IMG/VR virus record: IMGVR_UViG_3300046004_000470 | Span: 1-21,906 of that record | Strand: one strand, 5' to 3' | Source: a virus | DNA: 21,906 nucleotides | In this document: positions 12,264 through 19,384 of the stretch, in pieces | How positions within the stretch are numbered: position 1 is the first letter of the stretch | Layout: each line of letters starts with the position of its first letter | Made by a program: the position numbers and the translations under genes | The notes under the pieces: generated by a model | Told to the model about the DNA's origin: nothing | What the model saw: only the letters and a program-made list of their open reading frames with translations | Databases searched by the model: none

Positions 12264-12460
12264 AACGAGAAATATTGCTAAAGGTATTTATAGGCGATGA
12301 GAGTATATCGAGAGGTTTGCTTTCATCGTTACAACAGCTAGGACTAATACGCAGACGAGCAGACGCACCAAAACGGGTAGGCATAGACGCATGGCGTGGA
12401 GACTCGGTAACAGATTTTGAACTAACAGCCAAAGGATTGGCACGACTACATGGAGATTAA
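12236..12460 (+). CDS. Winged-helix DNA-binding candidate, 74 residues
   Basis: The ATG at 12236 lies inside the preceding gene with GGGAG about 10 bases upstream, so the two overlap by 28 bases. The product MDNSQGAELKREILLKVFIG... has SRGLLSSLQQLGLIRRR followed by a Gly/Arg-rich turn and DFELTAKGLARLHG. The helix ending in LGLIRRR, then a beta-wing, then TAKG is the pattern of MarR/PadR-like winged helices, though only about half the usual length. It may be a small transcription factor of the phage, but that is an inference from pattern alone. Confidence 0.55.
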   Translation: MDNSQGAELKREILLKVFIGDESISRGLLSSLQQLGLIRRRADAPKRVGIDAWRGDSVTDFELTAKGLARLHGD

Positions 12461-12462
12461 AA

Positions 12463-12990
12463 ATGGGATATAGAAGTCAAGTAGGTTATGTAATAGAGTT
12501 TAAAAAGCCAGTCGGGTCTGGTTCTCAAAGAGATGTGGAAAAGGAATTAGACAGAGAGTATGCCAAAAACTTGTTTTATACATTCTTAGCTGAGACCAAA
12601 GCTCGCTCGCAAACAGCGCAAGCATGGGACGATGAAGTTAAGGACGGCAAGTATCTTAATACTGGCAAGGAAGTGCAATGGGGTGGGGCGCTTGAGGTGG
12701 ACTACGAAATGCAGATGATTAAGTTTAGGGCTGAAGATGTTAAGTGGTATGACAGCTACCCCGATGTTGATTGCCACAATGCAATGATAGACATCGCTGA
12801 AGAATACATAGCAGGCGATGACATCAATGAAACAACTAATCAGCGAAATAACGGAGACTACATGTCTTACACATTCGTGCGGATAGGCGAGAACTCGGAC
12901 GATGTAGAGACTAGGAGTGGGGGGACATGCGAGACAGACAGCTACCTATACCCAGTAAGCTCAATCCAATGGGATATGCCCGAACCTTAA
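12463..12990 (+). CDS. Conserved phage protein beginning MGYRSQVGYV, 175 residues
   Basis: The ATG at 12463 is preceded by GGAGATTAAAA and begins two bases after the previous stop. The protein MGYRSQVGYVIEFKK... has an N-terminal beta strand, helical centre (ELDREYAKNLFYTFLAETKA), then strands with EVDYEMQMIKFRAEDVKWYD and a C-terminal YMSYTFVRIGE strand and WDMPEP tail. I associate this MGYRSQVGYV opening with hypothetical proteins of many phages, but function is not known to me. It ends the operon: a promoter repeat begins 19 bases after its stop. Confidence 0.8.
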   Translation: MGYRSQVGYVIEFKKPVGSGSQRDVEKELDREYAKNLFYTFLAETKARSQTAQAWDDEVKDGKYLNTGKEVQWGGALEVDYEMQMIKFRAEDVKWYDSYPDVDCHNAMIDIAEEYIAGDDINETTNQRNNGDYMSYTFVRIGENSDDVETRSGGTCETDSYLYPVSSIQWDMPEP

Positions 12991-13008
12991 GTAAATGCGT
13001 ATAAGAAT

Positions 13009-13059
13009 CAAATACTTAGGTAAACCACTAGCTTTAAATGTAAAGTTATGTTATACTAT
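13009..13059 (+). promoter_or_regulatory. 51-bp promoter repeat with extended -10, copy 2
   Basis: This is the second copy of the block at 10237, with three substitutions. TGT-TATACT (13049-13057) is the extended -10 and TGTAAAGTTA (13039-13048) abuts it. It drives the DUF3150-MoxR-vWA module after an approximately 80-base leader with an AATCGGG palindrome. Confidence 0.65.
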
Positions 13060-13109
13060 TAATACGGTGGGAGATTAATGTAACAACTCACAGTAAGATT
13101 TAAATAACA

Positions 13110-13127
13110 AATCGGGAACTCCCGATT
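13110..13127 (+). repeat. AATCGGG-AACT-CCCGATT palindrome in a leader
   Basis: A perfect stem 22 bases before the ATG at 13149. Its flanks (AACA before, CACTAAAC after) match those of the copy at 16432, so the repeated unit extends beyond the palindrome. Confidence 0.7.
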
Positions 13128-13148
13128 CACTAAACGAAAGGAAACAAA

Positions 13149-14051
13149 ATGGAAACAATGCAAAAACCCAATAGCATTATCAGCCTAGCGACATCGGCTG
13201 TGCTTGTAAGTGTAGATGTAAATGTGTGGTCAGCCACCAAGCAAGACCGAGTGATAAGCGACGAGGTAACAAATGCTAAGAACGCAGACAACTCGGCAGG
13301 TCGGTTCGTTAAGAATCTATTAGCTGACAACCATCACCACAAGCGTGTGGCAAACTACAGACAGACTATATACAACTGGCTGAAACGGTCAACCTACCGA
13401 TGGAACAACTCGCAAGACTTACTACCTGTGCTTGCATTGGAAAAGTTCAAGACCGAGTATCAAGAACACGAGTCAGAGTTCTATCGCTTACTAGACGACT
13501 TTTTATTGCACTACTCAAGCATCGTGTCGGACATGGCTTTCAAGCAAGGTGATATGTTTAACCGCAATGACTATCCCGATATAGACCAAGTGCGAGGTAA
13601 GTTTGGTATTCGCTTGTTTGTAGCCGAAGTGCCAACGCAAGACTTTAGGTGCGCAGTAGCCGAGGACATCGCTGATGACTTAAAACAACAATACGAACAC
13701 CAAGCGGAGGAGATAATCACTGGTATCTTGTCCCAACAACAGGAACGCCTTGCAGAGCTTTTACAATCAATCAGCCATTGCTGTGGTGTGCAGGAAATTA
13801 ACGAATCGGGAACCTCCGATGTGAAAACTAAGAAACGCAAGATATACGACACGACTATTGAGAAAGCTAGAGAGTTAGCTAGTATGTATAAAGACTTTAA
13901 TCTAACAGGTAATAAAGACTTAGCCGAGGCCTCACGGTTACTAGAAAATACATTGAACGGTGTAACAGCCGAACTGATACGAGACAGCGATGCTGTGCGA
14001 GACAAGGTTAAGAATGATGTCGACGACATCTTAGGTAAGTTTGGGTTTTAG
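13149..14051 (+). CDS. DUF3150-like protein, 300 residues, partner of the MoxR ATPase
   Basis: The ATG at 13149 follows GAAAGGAAACAAA. The protein starts METMQKPNSIISLATSAVLV with a first strand containing SVDVNVWSATKQDR, then a long helical body with NLLADNHHHKRVANYRQTIY, YRWNNSQDLLPVLALEKF and HYSSIVSDMAFKQGD. The opening and order match what I recall of DUF3150 proteins, which lie beside MoxR-type ATPases in phages; a profile search was not possible. It has no catalytic motif. The likely role is adaptor or substrate-recognition partner of the ATPase 33 bases downstream. A degenerate AATCGGG palindrome at 13804 is embedded in the frame as NESGTSDV. Confidence 0.72.
   Translation: METMQKPNSIISLATSAVLVSVDVNVWSATKQDRVISDEVTNAKNADNSAGRFVKNLLADNHHHKRVANYRQTIYNWLKRSTYRWNNSQDLLPVLALEKFKTEYQEHESEFYRLLDDFLLHYSSIVSDMAFKQGDMFNRNDYPDIDQVRGKFGIRLFVAEVPTQDFRCAVAEDIADDLKQQYEHQAEEIITGILSQQQERLAELLQSISHCCGVQEINESGTSDVKTKKRKIYDTTIEKARELASMYKDFNLTGNKDLAEASRLLENTLNGVTAELIRDSDAVRDKVKNDVDDILGKFGF
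13804..13820 (+). repeat. Degenerate AATCGGG palindrome inside a coding sequence
   Basis: AATCGGGAACCTCCGAT keeps AATCGGGAAC of the dispersed element and pairs as ATCGG with CCGAT. It is in frame within the DUF3150-like gene and adds a short polar loop between the two halves of the protein. Confidence 0.5.
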
Positions 14052-14084
14052 TAGGTAGTTTATTTAATCAAAGGAGCAATAAAA

Positions 14085-15158
14085 ATGGCACAAGTAAATA
14101 CAATCAACAAAGTAACAATCGACGAACTACGCAGAGTAATCCCTGCAATCGGGGTAGACTTAACTACGGTGATTCAATCCGAGCCTGGCTGTGGTAAGAC
14201 ATCGCTACTTAAAATGTTAGAGGAAGATTTGGGTGATGGGTATGACTACATCTATGTAGATTGCCCTGCGAAAGATATGTCAGACATAGCTATGACTATT
14301 CCTAACCATGCAACTGAAACCCTCAAAAGCTATACCGCAGGTCTGTTTAAAATGGACAGCCCAAAGCCTAAAGTCATCTTACTTGATGAGTTTATGAAAG
14401 CACCGAAGTTACTTCAAGTTATCTTTACTCGACTAATGCTAGAGAGAACCGTAGGCGACACACCCCTACCCGAAGGCAGTATTGTGTTTGCGACATCAAA
14501 CAATGCAAGCGATGGTGTAGGCGATAGTATGTTGGCTCACGCAGGTAATCGTGTGTGCATTATGCCAATGGAGAAACCCGACGCAGATACATGGTTACAA
14601 TGGGCTAGCAGTAATGGTGTTCACCCACTTATCAGAGCATGGGTCAATATGTTCCCTCGGTGCTTGAATAGCTATACCGATGGTGGTCAAGAGGATAACC
14701 CATATATCTTTAATCCAAGCAAGCTCAAGCTATCTTTCGTATCACCTCGTTCATTGGCTAAGGCATCAGTCATTGTTAAGAACCGAGACAAGATAGGTGA
14801 TAACGCTACGATGGTGGCATTGGCAGGCACGATAGGTCATAGTGCCGCAGGTGATATGTCAGCGTTCTTAGCCCTAGAGAGACAACTACCTAAGTTCCAA
14901 GACATACTGGATAACCCATCAACTATTAAAGTTCCAGACGATACAGCTGCTACATTGATGTTGATGTTCCAAGCGACTGACTCATTGGACACGCAAGAGA
15001 ACCTGTCGAAGTTTATGACATTCGTTAATCGTGTTGCAAGCAGTGAGTTACAAGCGGTGTTCTTTACTATGATGGTGCGTAGTAAGAATGGTGTCAAGCT
15101 AGCCCGTAGCAACCAACAGATAGCCAAGTGGGCTGTTGATAACCATGAATTGTTCTAA
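14085..15158 (+). CDS. MoxR/CobS-like AAA+ ATPase
   Basis: This 357-residue ATPase has Walker A SEPGCGKTS (residues 32-40), Walker B VILLDEFMKAP (97-107) and a sensor-1 FATSNN (135-140). It shows the compact MoxR-type arrangement, with GLFKM preceding Walker B, LLQVIFTRLMLERTVGD after it, and SMLAHAGNRVCIMPME (about 148-163) in the arginine-finger region. MoxR-family ATPases act with von Willebrand A proteins as chaperone- or remodelling-type complexes (CobS-CobT in cobalt insertion, RavA-ViaA in Escherichia coli). A good ribosome site (AAAGGAGCAATAAAA) precedes the ATG. Its vWA partner follows 26 bases downstream. The substrate in this phage is unknown; cobalamin synthesis is unlikely. Confidence 0.9.
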   Translation: MAQVNTINKVTIDELRRVIPAIGVDLTTVIQSEPGCGKTSLLKMLEEDLGDGYDYIYVDCPAKDMSDIAMTIPNHATETLKSYTAGLFKMDSPKPKVILLDEFMKAPKLLQVIFTRLMLERTVGDTPLPEGSIVFATSNNASDGVGDSMLAHAGNRVCIMPMEKPDADTWLQWASSNGVHPLIRAWVNMFPRCLNSYTDGGQEDNPYIFNPSKLKLSFVSPRSLAKASVIVKNRDKIGDNATMVALAGTIGHSAAGDMSAFLALERQLPKFQDILDNPSTIKVPDDTAATLMLMFQATDSLDTQENLSKFMTFVNRVASSELQAVFFTMMVRSKNGVKLARSNQQIAKWAVDNHELF

Positions 15159-15184
15159 GAAATTAATCAACGAGGAGAACTAAA

Positions 15185-16429
15185 ATGGCAATAACACAAG
15201 AGACAAGGCTTAAGAAAGCACACATAGCCTTGATGAAACACCCCGAAACTGCGCTGTATTCGGGAATAATACTGATGGGTAACAGCGTGGTAGAGGACGG
15301 TATACCAACTGCGTATACTAACGGACGGGATAAGAAATACGGTCGTGAGTTTATATCTAAGCTGACAGATGCACAATTACGCGGACTGATAATGCATGAG
15401 AATCTTCATGTAGCGTTGAAACACATTGGGCGTTTTACTAAGGAATTCCAAGACAATCCAATGTTAATTAATGTAGCGACAGACTACGCAGTTAATGATG
15501 TTATTAAATCAATGGAGGACAAGGGCTTTTGTGAACTGCCCGAAGGAGGTTTATATGATGAGAAATTCCATAATTGGTCAGCACGAGAGATTTACAACTA
15601 CCTTAAAAGCACTCTCCCACCTCAACCAAAAATATCAATATCATTCGGAGATGGAGACGGCAAGGGAGACGGCAAAGAAGGACAAGGCCAAAGCATTAAA
15701 ATTAGTATCGATGGCAAAGAGTCTACGGTTCAAACAACCGACGAGCATGATTTCAACGCTAAAGAAATGTCCGTTGCAGAGCAAGCTCAACTTTCCGATG
15801 CCATTGATAGAGCCTTACGAGAAGGGGGTATACTAGCAGGTCGCATGGGTAGCAAAGTCCCTAGACAGATAGGCGACTTACTTGAGCCAAAGGTCAACTG
15901 GATAGACGCACTGCGTGAGTTTGTAACTGACAGGGCAAGGGGAACAGATGAGTATACATGGCGCAAGTTTAATAAGCGCATGATGGTTAATGATTTGTAT
16001 ATGCCAAGCCTAGAGAATGAAACTGTCGGTGAACTTATCATCGCTAACGATACATCGGGGTCAATTACAGGGGTAGAGCTAACAGAGTATGCATCGGAAC
16101 TGGCATCAATATGCGACGCAGTAAGACCGAGAAAAATTCGTGTGTTGTGGTGGGACACCGATGTGCATGGTGAACAGATATTCGAGGACAACTATACCAA
16201 CATCAAAGATATGCTTAAGCCACAAGGCGGTGGAGGAACGCATGTTAGCTGTGTCAGTGAATACATAGCTAAGAACAAAATCCAATGCGATGGTGTGATA
16301 GTGTTTACCGATGGTTATGTGGAAAGCGATATCAAGTGGGACATCACAGCGCCTACGCTATGGCTTGTAACACAGAACCGCAACTTCACTCCACCTGTCG
16401 GCGGCAAGATGGTTAAGAAAGAAGATTAA
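15185..16429 (+). CDS. Metallopeptidase-like plus von Willebrand A protein (DUF2201 type)
   Basis: This 414-residue protein has two domains. The N-terminal half carries LRGLIMHENLHVALKH with an HExxH zinc-binding motif (His71, Glu72, His75) and NVATDYAVND (97-106), as in the putative metallopeptidase domain PF13203-like/DUF2201. A Gly/Asp/Lys-rich linker is at 154-170. The C-terminal vWA domain has the MIDAS triad: DTSGS (289-293), Thr352 within GGGGTH, and Asp376 in FTDGY. MIDAS residues bind Mg2+ and a partner. In family terms this is the vWA partner of a MoxR ATPase. All metal ligands are present, so peptidase or metal-dependent binding activity is plausible. AAGGAG-like AACGAGGAG precedes the ATG. 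Confidence 0.88.
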   Translation: MAITQETRLKKAHIALMKHPETALYSGIILMGNSVVEDGIPTAYTNGRDKKYGREFISKLTDAQLRGLIMHENLHVALKHIGRFTKEFQDNPMLINVATDYAVNDVIKSMEDKGFCELPEGGLYDEKFHNWSAREIYNYLKSTLPPQPKISISFGDGDGKGDGKEGQGQSIKISIDGKESTVQTTDEHDFNAKEMSVAEQAQLSDAIDRALREGGILAGRMGSKVPRQIGDLLEPKVNWIDALREFVTDRARGTDEYTWRKFNKRMMVNDLYMPSLENETVGELIIANDTSGSITGVELTEYASELASICDAVRPRKIRVLWWDTDVHGEQIFEDNYTNIKDMLKPQGGGGTHVSCVSEYIAKNKIQCDGVIVFTDGYVESDIKWDITAPTLWLVTQNRNFTPPVGGKMVKKED

Positions 16430-16431
16430 CA

Positions 16432-16449
16432 AATCGGGATTCCCCGATT
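16432..16449 (+). repeat. AATCGGG-ATTC-CCCGATT palindrome in an operon
   Basis: The stem is identical to the other copies but the loop is ATTC instead of AACT. It lies 3 bases after the stop at 16429 and 22 bases before the ATG at 16471, the same distance as at 13110. Confidence 0.7.
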
Positions 16450-16470
16450 CACTAAACAAGGAGCATTAAA

Positions 16471-17517
16471 ATGAGCGACAACAGACTATCGTATGAACGA
16501 CTAGAGCACATAACAAAGACTAACAAACCTTATCGTGGGACTACTAACGAATACCCATTATCCTACCGAGAACATTCACATAAGAGATTCATTGCTGAGA
16601 CAGACGCAAGTGGTGATACATACTTTCGGATTATCTACGGCTACAAGTATGTGGATAGGTATGTCGACAAAGCTGAGTATGACGACATGGACGCTAAGGG
16701 ACTGTATGTTAGGGTAGAAACCCAAGCTGACAACAGCGTGAAGTATATCGTATGGGATAGGCTTTGGGACGAGATAGGTGTTGTTCGCAAAGACAACACA
16801 TTCGAGCTGACTTCTAACAGAATGCACCAAGGCACAAGATACTTTATACAGGCGATGTTTAACAAGTATCAGGGCGATGTTTTAGCTAGCGTTAGGCATG
16901 GCGGTGTTATCTATAGGGAATGGACAGGGACTTGGAATGATAAGACTGTTACCAAGATAATCCCGCTTTTCGTTGGGCAACGCATCGACTTAGAAACTAA
17001 TAGCTCAGTGCTAGACTACGAGGTCCACTTATCAAAAGTTAATAGGACTAGGACGAAAGAGATAATGTCTGAGTATGTTGACGCTATTAAGTTTAACGAA
17101 GTTATATTCAAGACCATGACTGAGGATTCATTTACAGCAGGTTTAAAAGAAGTATACGCAGAAGCTCTTACAGAGGGCGAGAGATGGAGAAGTAGTAATG
17201 CGGTGGCTCGTATGTTGGAGTATGCCAAGAACAATGTCAAGGTAGACATGTTTAAATCTATATGTGCAACTATGATGGCTACGAGTTACAGGCTATGGTC
17301 GTATGGTAGCGACAATAATAACAGCTACTACGGTCAGATGGACTATGCCCCATATGTCTATTACACACAAGCACTTAAGAAAATAGATAGGCAAATAAAG
17401 ATAGGTGCTAATGCACTTGACAGCGTAGTATATAAAGCCAACGAGCCATATCCTAGCAACACATGGGATATAAAAGTAATACATAATGGCAATACAGTAA
17501 GTCAATACCAATCTTAA
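16471..17517 (+). CDS. Large protein of unknown function, 348 residues
   Basis: The ATG at 16471 follows AAGGAGCATTAAA. The protein MSDNRLSYERLEHITKTNKP... is Tyr-rich, with beta-like segments (TYFRIIYGYKYVDRYVDKAE, YVRVETQADNSVKYIVWDRL) and helical parts (MFKSICATMMATSYRLWSYG). No Walker, nuclease, HTH or membrane motif is visible. It follows the vWA gene behind a palindrome and is 11 bases before a second large unknown protein, so it likely belongs to the same module, perhaps as substrate or effector. This is inferred only from adjacency. Confidence 0.85.
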   Translation: MSDNRLSYERLEHITKTNKPYRGTTNEYPLSYREHSHKRFIAETDASGDTYFRIIYGYKYVDRYVDKAEYDDMDAKGLYVRVETQADNSVKYIVWDRLWDEIGVVRKDNTFELTSNRMHQGTRYFIQAMFNKYQGDVLASVRHGGVIYREWTGTWNDKTVTKIIPLFVGQRIDLETNSSVLDYEVHLSKVNRTRTKEIMSEYVDAIKFNEVIFKTMTEDSFTAGLKEVYAEALTEGERWRSSNAVARMLEYAKNNVKVDMFKSICATMMATSYRLWSYGSDNNNSYYGQMDYAPYVYYTQALKKIDRQIKIGANALDSVVYKANEPYPSNTWDIKVIHNGNTVSQYQS

Positions 17518-17528
17518 GGAGAAATAAA

Positions 17529-18536
17529 ATGCGGAACTACATATACGACAACTCGTGGTCGCAAGAACTAGAGGACTTGATAGAGAAAGACTTAGCTAAA
17601 CCGCTAATCATGGAGATGTTCTACAAGCATGGTCTCCGTGCCTACGATGTAACAGAGTTTAAGTCCTACGAGTTTGACGAGGAAGAAAACCATACAGAGA
17701 CTATCACTAGCCACAAATACATGATGACGCTAGACGGCTTGCCATACTGCCAAGTGTTTGTTGAGAGGGTAAGTAAGGGTAAGGTTCAGTATTGTTTCTA
17801 TAGCCCATACTTTGAGAAGGAACGGGGTCGAGACAAGACAGACAAGCGCACTGTTAGGGCATCTAAGATATCGGGGCTTATGCGTATGCTAGAGAAGTAT
17901 AAGTGTGTGCAAGACGACCCACTAGATGTTATCGGTAGAGACGCTATTACCTATGCTATATCTTCCACAATGAATGAGGGAATGCGAGAAGTTAGAAACA
18001 TTAGTAGTAGAGATTTTAGAAGTAAAGACCAGTATGCAGTATTAAATGCTTATATGACAGGCACTAAGTTACCAACAGATAAACATGAAGAAATGAAGAA
18101 AGTGTTTGACAATTGGTATAAAGAGGTAGAAACTGAGCGACACGCTATTGAAAAAGTTAAGTCGTTATATGGCAACGAGTTCTATGTCTTAGCAGAGACA
18201 AAGAGCGCAGGTATCTGCATAGGCAAGGCTAAGATTAATTTCAAGTCCGATGAGATATCAATGGACAGGGAAGTCGAAGTTACAGACGGCTTTCAACGAG
18301 TAACATCACTTGATGAACTAAATGGTATTGATGACTTGAGAGCTCTACTTACTATGTATAAAGTATATATAGAAGGACACCCCGATTATAGCCGTCGTGT
18401 CCGAGAAGATAAAATGTTAGTCTCACTAAACGGGTATGTATCAGACTTAGAGGTATACACTACATCAACTAACTATTCAGCAGGTGAGTTTGCTATGAAC
18501 ATACTATTAGTTCCTATTGCAACATCAACTAACTAA
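17529..18536 (+). CDS. Large protein of unknown function, 335 residues
   Basis: The ATG at 17529 has AAGGAGAAATAAA upstream and lies 11 bases after the previous gene. The protein MRNYIYDNSWSQELEDLIEK... has helices at the start, a strand-rich part with YMMTLDGLPYCQVFVERVSK and KVQYCFYSPYFEKERGRDKT, a helical centre, and a C-terminal strand pair with EFYVLAETKSAGICIGKAKI. I see no catalytic motif. The size and predicted strand/helix mix resemble the previous gene, but residue-by-residue similarity is not apparent. The stop overlaps the next start (TAATG). Confidence 0.85.
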   Translation: MRNYIYDNSWSQELEDLIEKDLAKPLIMEMFYKHGLRAYDVTEFKSYEFDEEENHTETITSHKYMMTLDGLPYCQVFVERVSKGKVQYCFYSPYFEKERGRDKTDKRTVRASKISGLMRMLEKYKCVQDDPLDVIGRDAITYAISSTMNEGMREVRNISSRDFRSKDQYAVLNAYMTGTKLPTDKHEEMKKVFDNWYKEVETERHAIEKVKSLYGNEFYVLAETKSAGICIGKAKINFKSDEISMDREVEVTDGFQRVTSLDELNGIDDLRALLTMYKVYIEGHPDYSRRVREDKMLVSLNGYVSDLEVYTTSTNYSAGEFAMNILLVPIATSTN

Positions 18537-18886
18537 TGAACCTATTCCTACCACTATCGCACCCAACTAAAGAGGGGTATACAAGAGTGCCTGTATACCG
18601 AGACCCTCCGATGTATACTATTAAATTAGATACGGACTTTAAGAGGGTGTTTACAGAGCAATCGTTACCCGACTATGTAAGGACTAAGATTGTAATTGCT
18701 GATGCAGGGTATGAACCCCCTAATACACAAGACTTCTTTGGCATGCATGATTTGTTTATATACAGAGGTAGCTTTGGGTTACAAGATACAGCGTGGCGAT
18801 ACGACGACAACAACTACATCGTCGTGCTAAACAAGGTGGAGTTTAATATGTTACTAGGTAAGGACAATCAAAATGGCGACACCTGA
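18536..18886 (+). CDS. Unidentified protein, 116 residues
   Basis: The ATG at 18536 shares its A with the preceding stop (TAATG), so translation is coupled. The product MNLFLPLSHPTKEGYTRVPV... contains YRDPPMYTIKLDTDFKRVFT and DDNNYIVVLNKVEFNMLLGK and is predicted to be beta-rich. No family is recognised. It overlaps the nuclease gene downstream by 14 bases. Its small size and placement between an unknown large protein and a nuclease give little functional hint. Confidence 0.72.
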   Translation: MNLFLPLSHPTKEGYTRVPVYRDPPMYTIKLDTDFKRVFTEQSLPDYVRTKIVIADAGYEPPNTQDFFGMHDLFIYRGSFGLQDTAWRYDDNNYIVVLNKVEFNMLLGKDNQNGDT

Positions 18887-19163
18887 AAAGAAAGTGAAAG
18901 ACAAGGTTAAGAAAGTATTAGACAAGCTAGGGTGTTATTACTTTTTCCCTGCAACGGGGGGATTTGGTAAGTCAGGTGTGCCTGACATCATAATTTGTTT
19001 CAAGGGTCATTTCGTAGCAATCGAGTGTAAGGCAGGGGACAACAAACCTACTGCCCTGCAAGAGATGAATATGAAAAAGATAAAGGAGAGCGGTGGCGAT
19101 GCAATCGTCATCAACGAGGTCAATGTGAATGATGTCGAGCAGTGGATAACTGGCATCAAATAG
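18873..19163 (+). CDS. VRR-NUC-type nuclease, 96 residues
   Basis: The stand-alone VRR-NUC domain is complete. VPDIIICFKGHFVAIECKAG carries Pro37-Asp38 and Glu51-x-Lys53, the PD-(D/E)xK catalytic set, and LQEMNMKKIKESGG (62-75) is the expected Gln-containing helix. Stand-alone viral VRR-NUC proteins cut branched DNA such as Holliday junctions or flaps, so a role in resolving replication or packaging intermediates is likely. The gene overlaps its upstream neighbour by 14 bases, and the ATG has a weak AAGGAC site 7-12 bases upstream. All catalytic residues are present. Confidence 0.9.
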   Translation: MATPEKKVKDKVKKVLDKLGCYYFFPATGGFGKSGVPDIIICFKGHFVAIECKAGDNKPTALQEMNMKKIKESGGDAIVINEVNVNDVEQWITGIK

Positions 19164-19173
19164 GAGAATTAAT

Positions 19174-19383
19174 ATGGACGCATTAAATATAATTTTAGGT
19201 GGAAGTTTAGTCATAACACTTTGGGGCGCATATCAACTACATAAACGGGTAGAAGATTTAGACCGCTACGCAATGGTCGTAACTCGCTTTGCTAGACAGA
19301 TAAGCAAATACTCTGCGGAAGAGACAGACGATAAGTTTAAACAGTTTGTGCGTAAGACTTATAGAGAAATGGCGGAGGAATAA
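19174..19383 (+). CDS. Single-pass membrane protein with charged tail, 69 residues
   Basis: The ATG at 19174 follows TAGGAGAATTAAT. Residues about 3-20 (LNIILGGSLVITLWGAYQ) form one transmembrane helix, followed by a charged helical cytoplasmic tail (LHKRVEDLDRYAMVVTRFAR... FVRKTYREMAEE). The orientation is probably N-out or inserted as a signal-anchor. Function unknown. It is separated from the next gene by one base. Confidence 0.72.
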   Translation: MDALNIILGGSLVITLWGAYQLHKRVEDLDRYAMVVTRFARQISKYSAEETDDKFKQFVRKTYREMAEE

Positions 19384-19384
19384 T

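Noticed and set aside
13571-14029. 152-codon open frame on the minus strand inside the DUF3150-like gene
   Set aside because: It lies wholly within a well-supported plus-strand gene with good ribosome site and operon context; it is a shadow frame without its own ribosome site.
13149-16429. The MoxR/vWA genes as cobaltochelatase subunits CobS and CobT
   Set aside because: The ATPase and vWA match the general family, but the HExxH domain, the DUF3150-like partner and the absence of any cobalamin gene argue against cobalt insertion.
8642-16449. Repeated AATCGGG palindromes as a CRISPR array
   Set aside because: Copies are hundreds to thousands of bases apart, are only about 18 bp and are interleaved with genes; there are no regular spacers.
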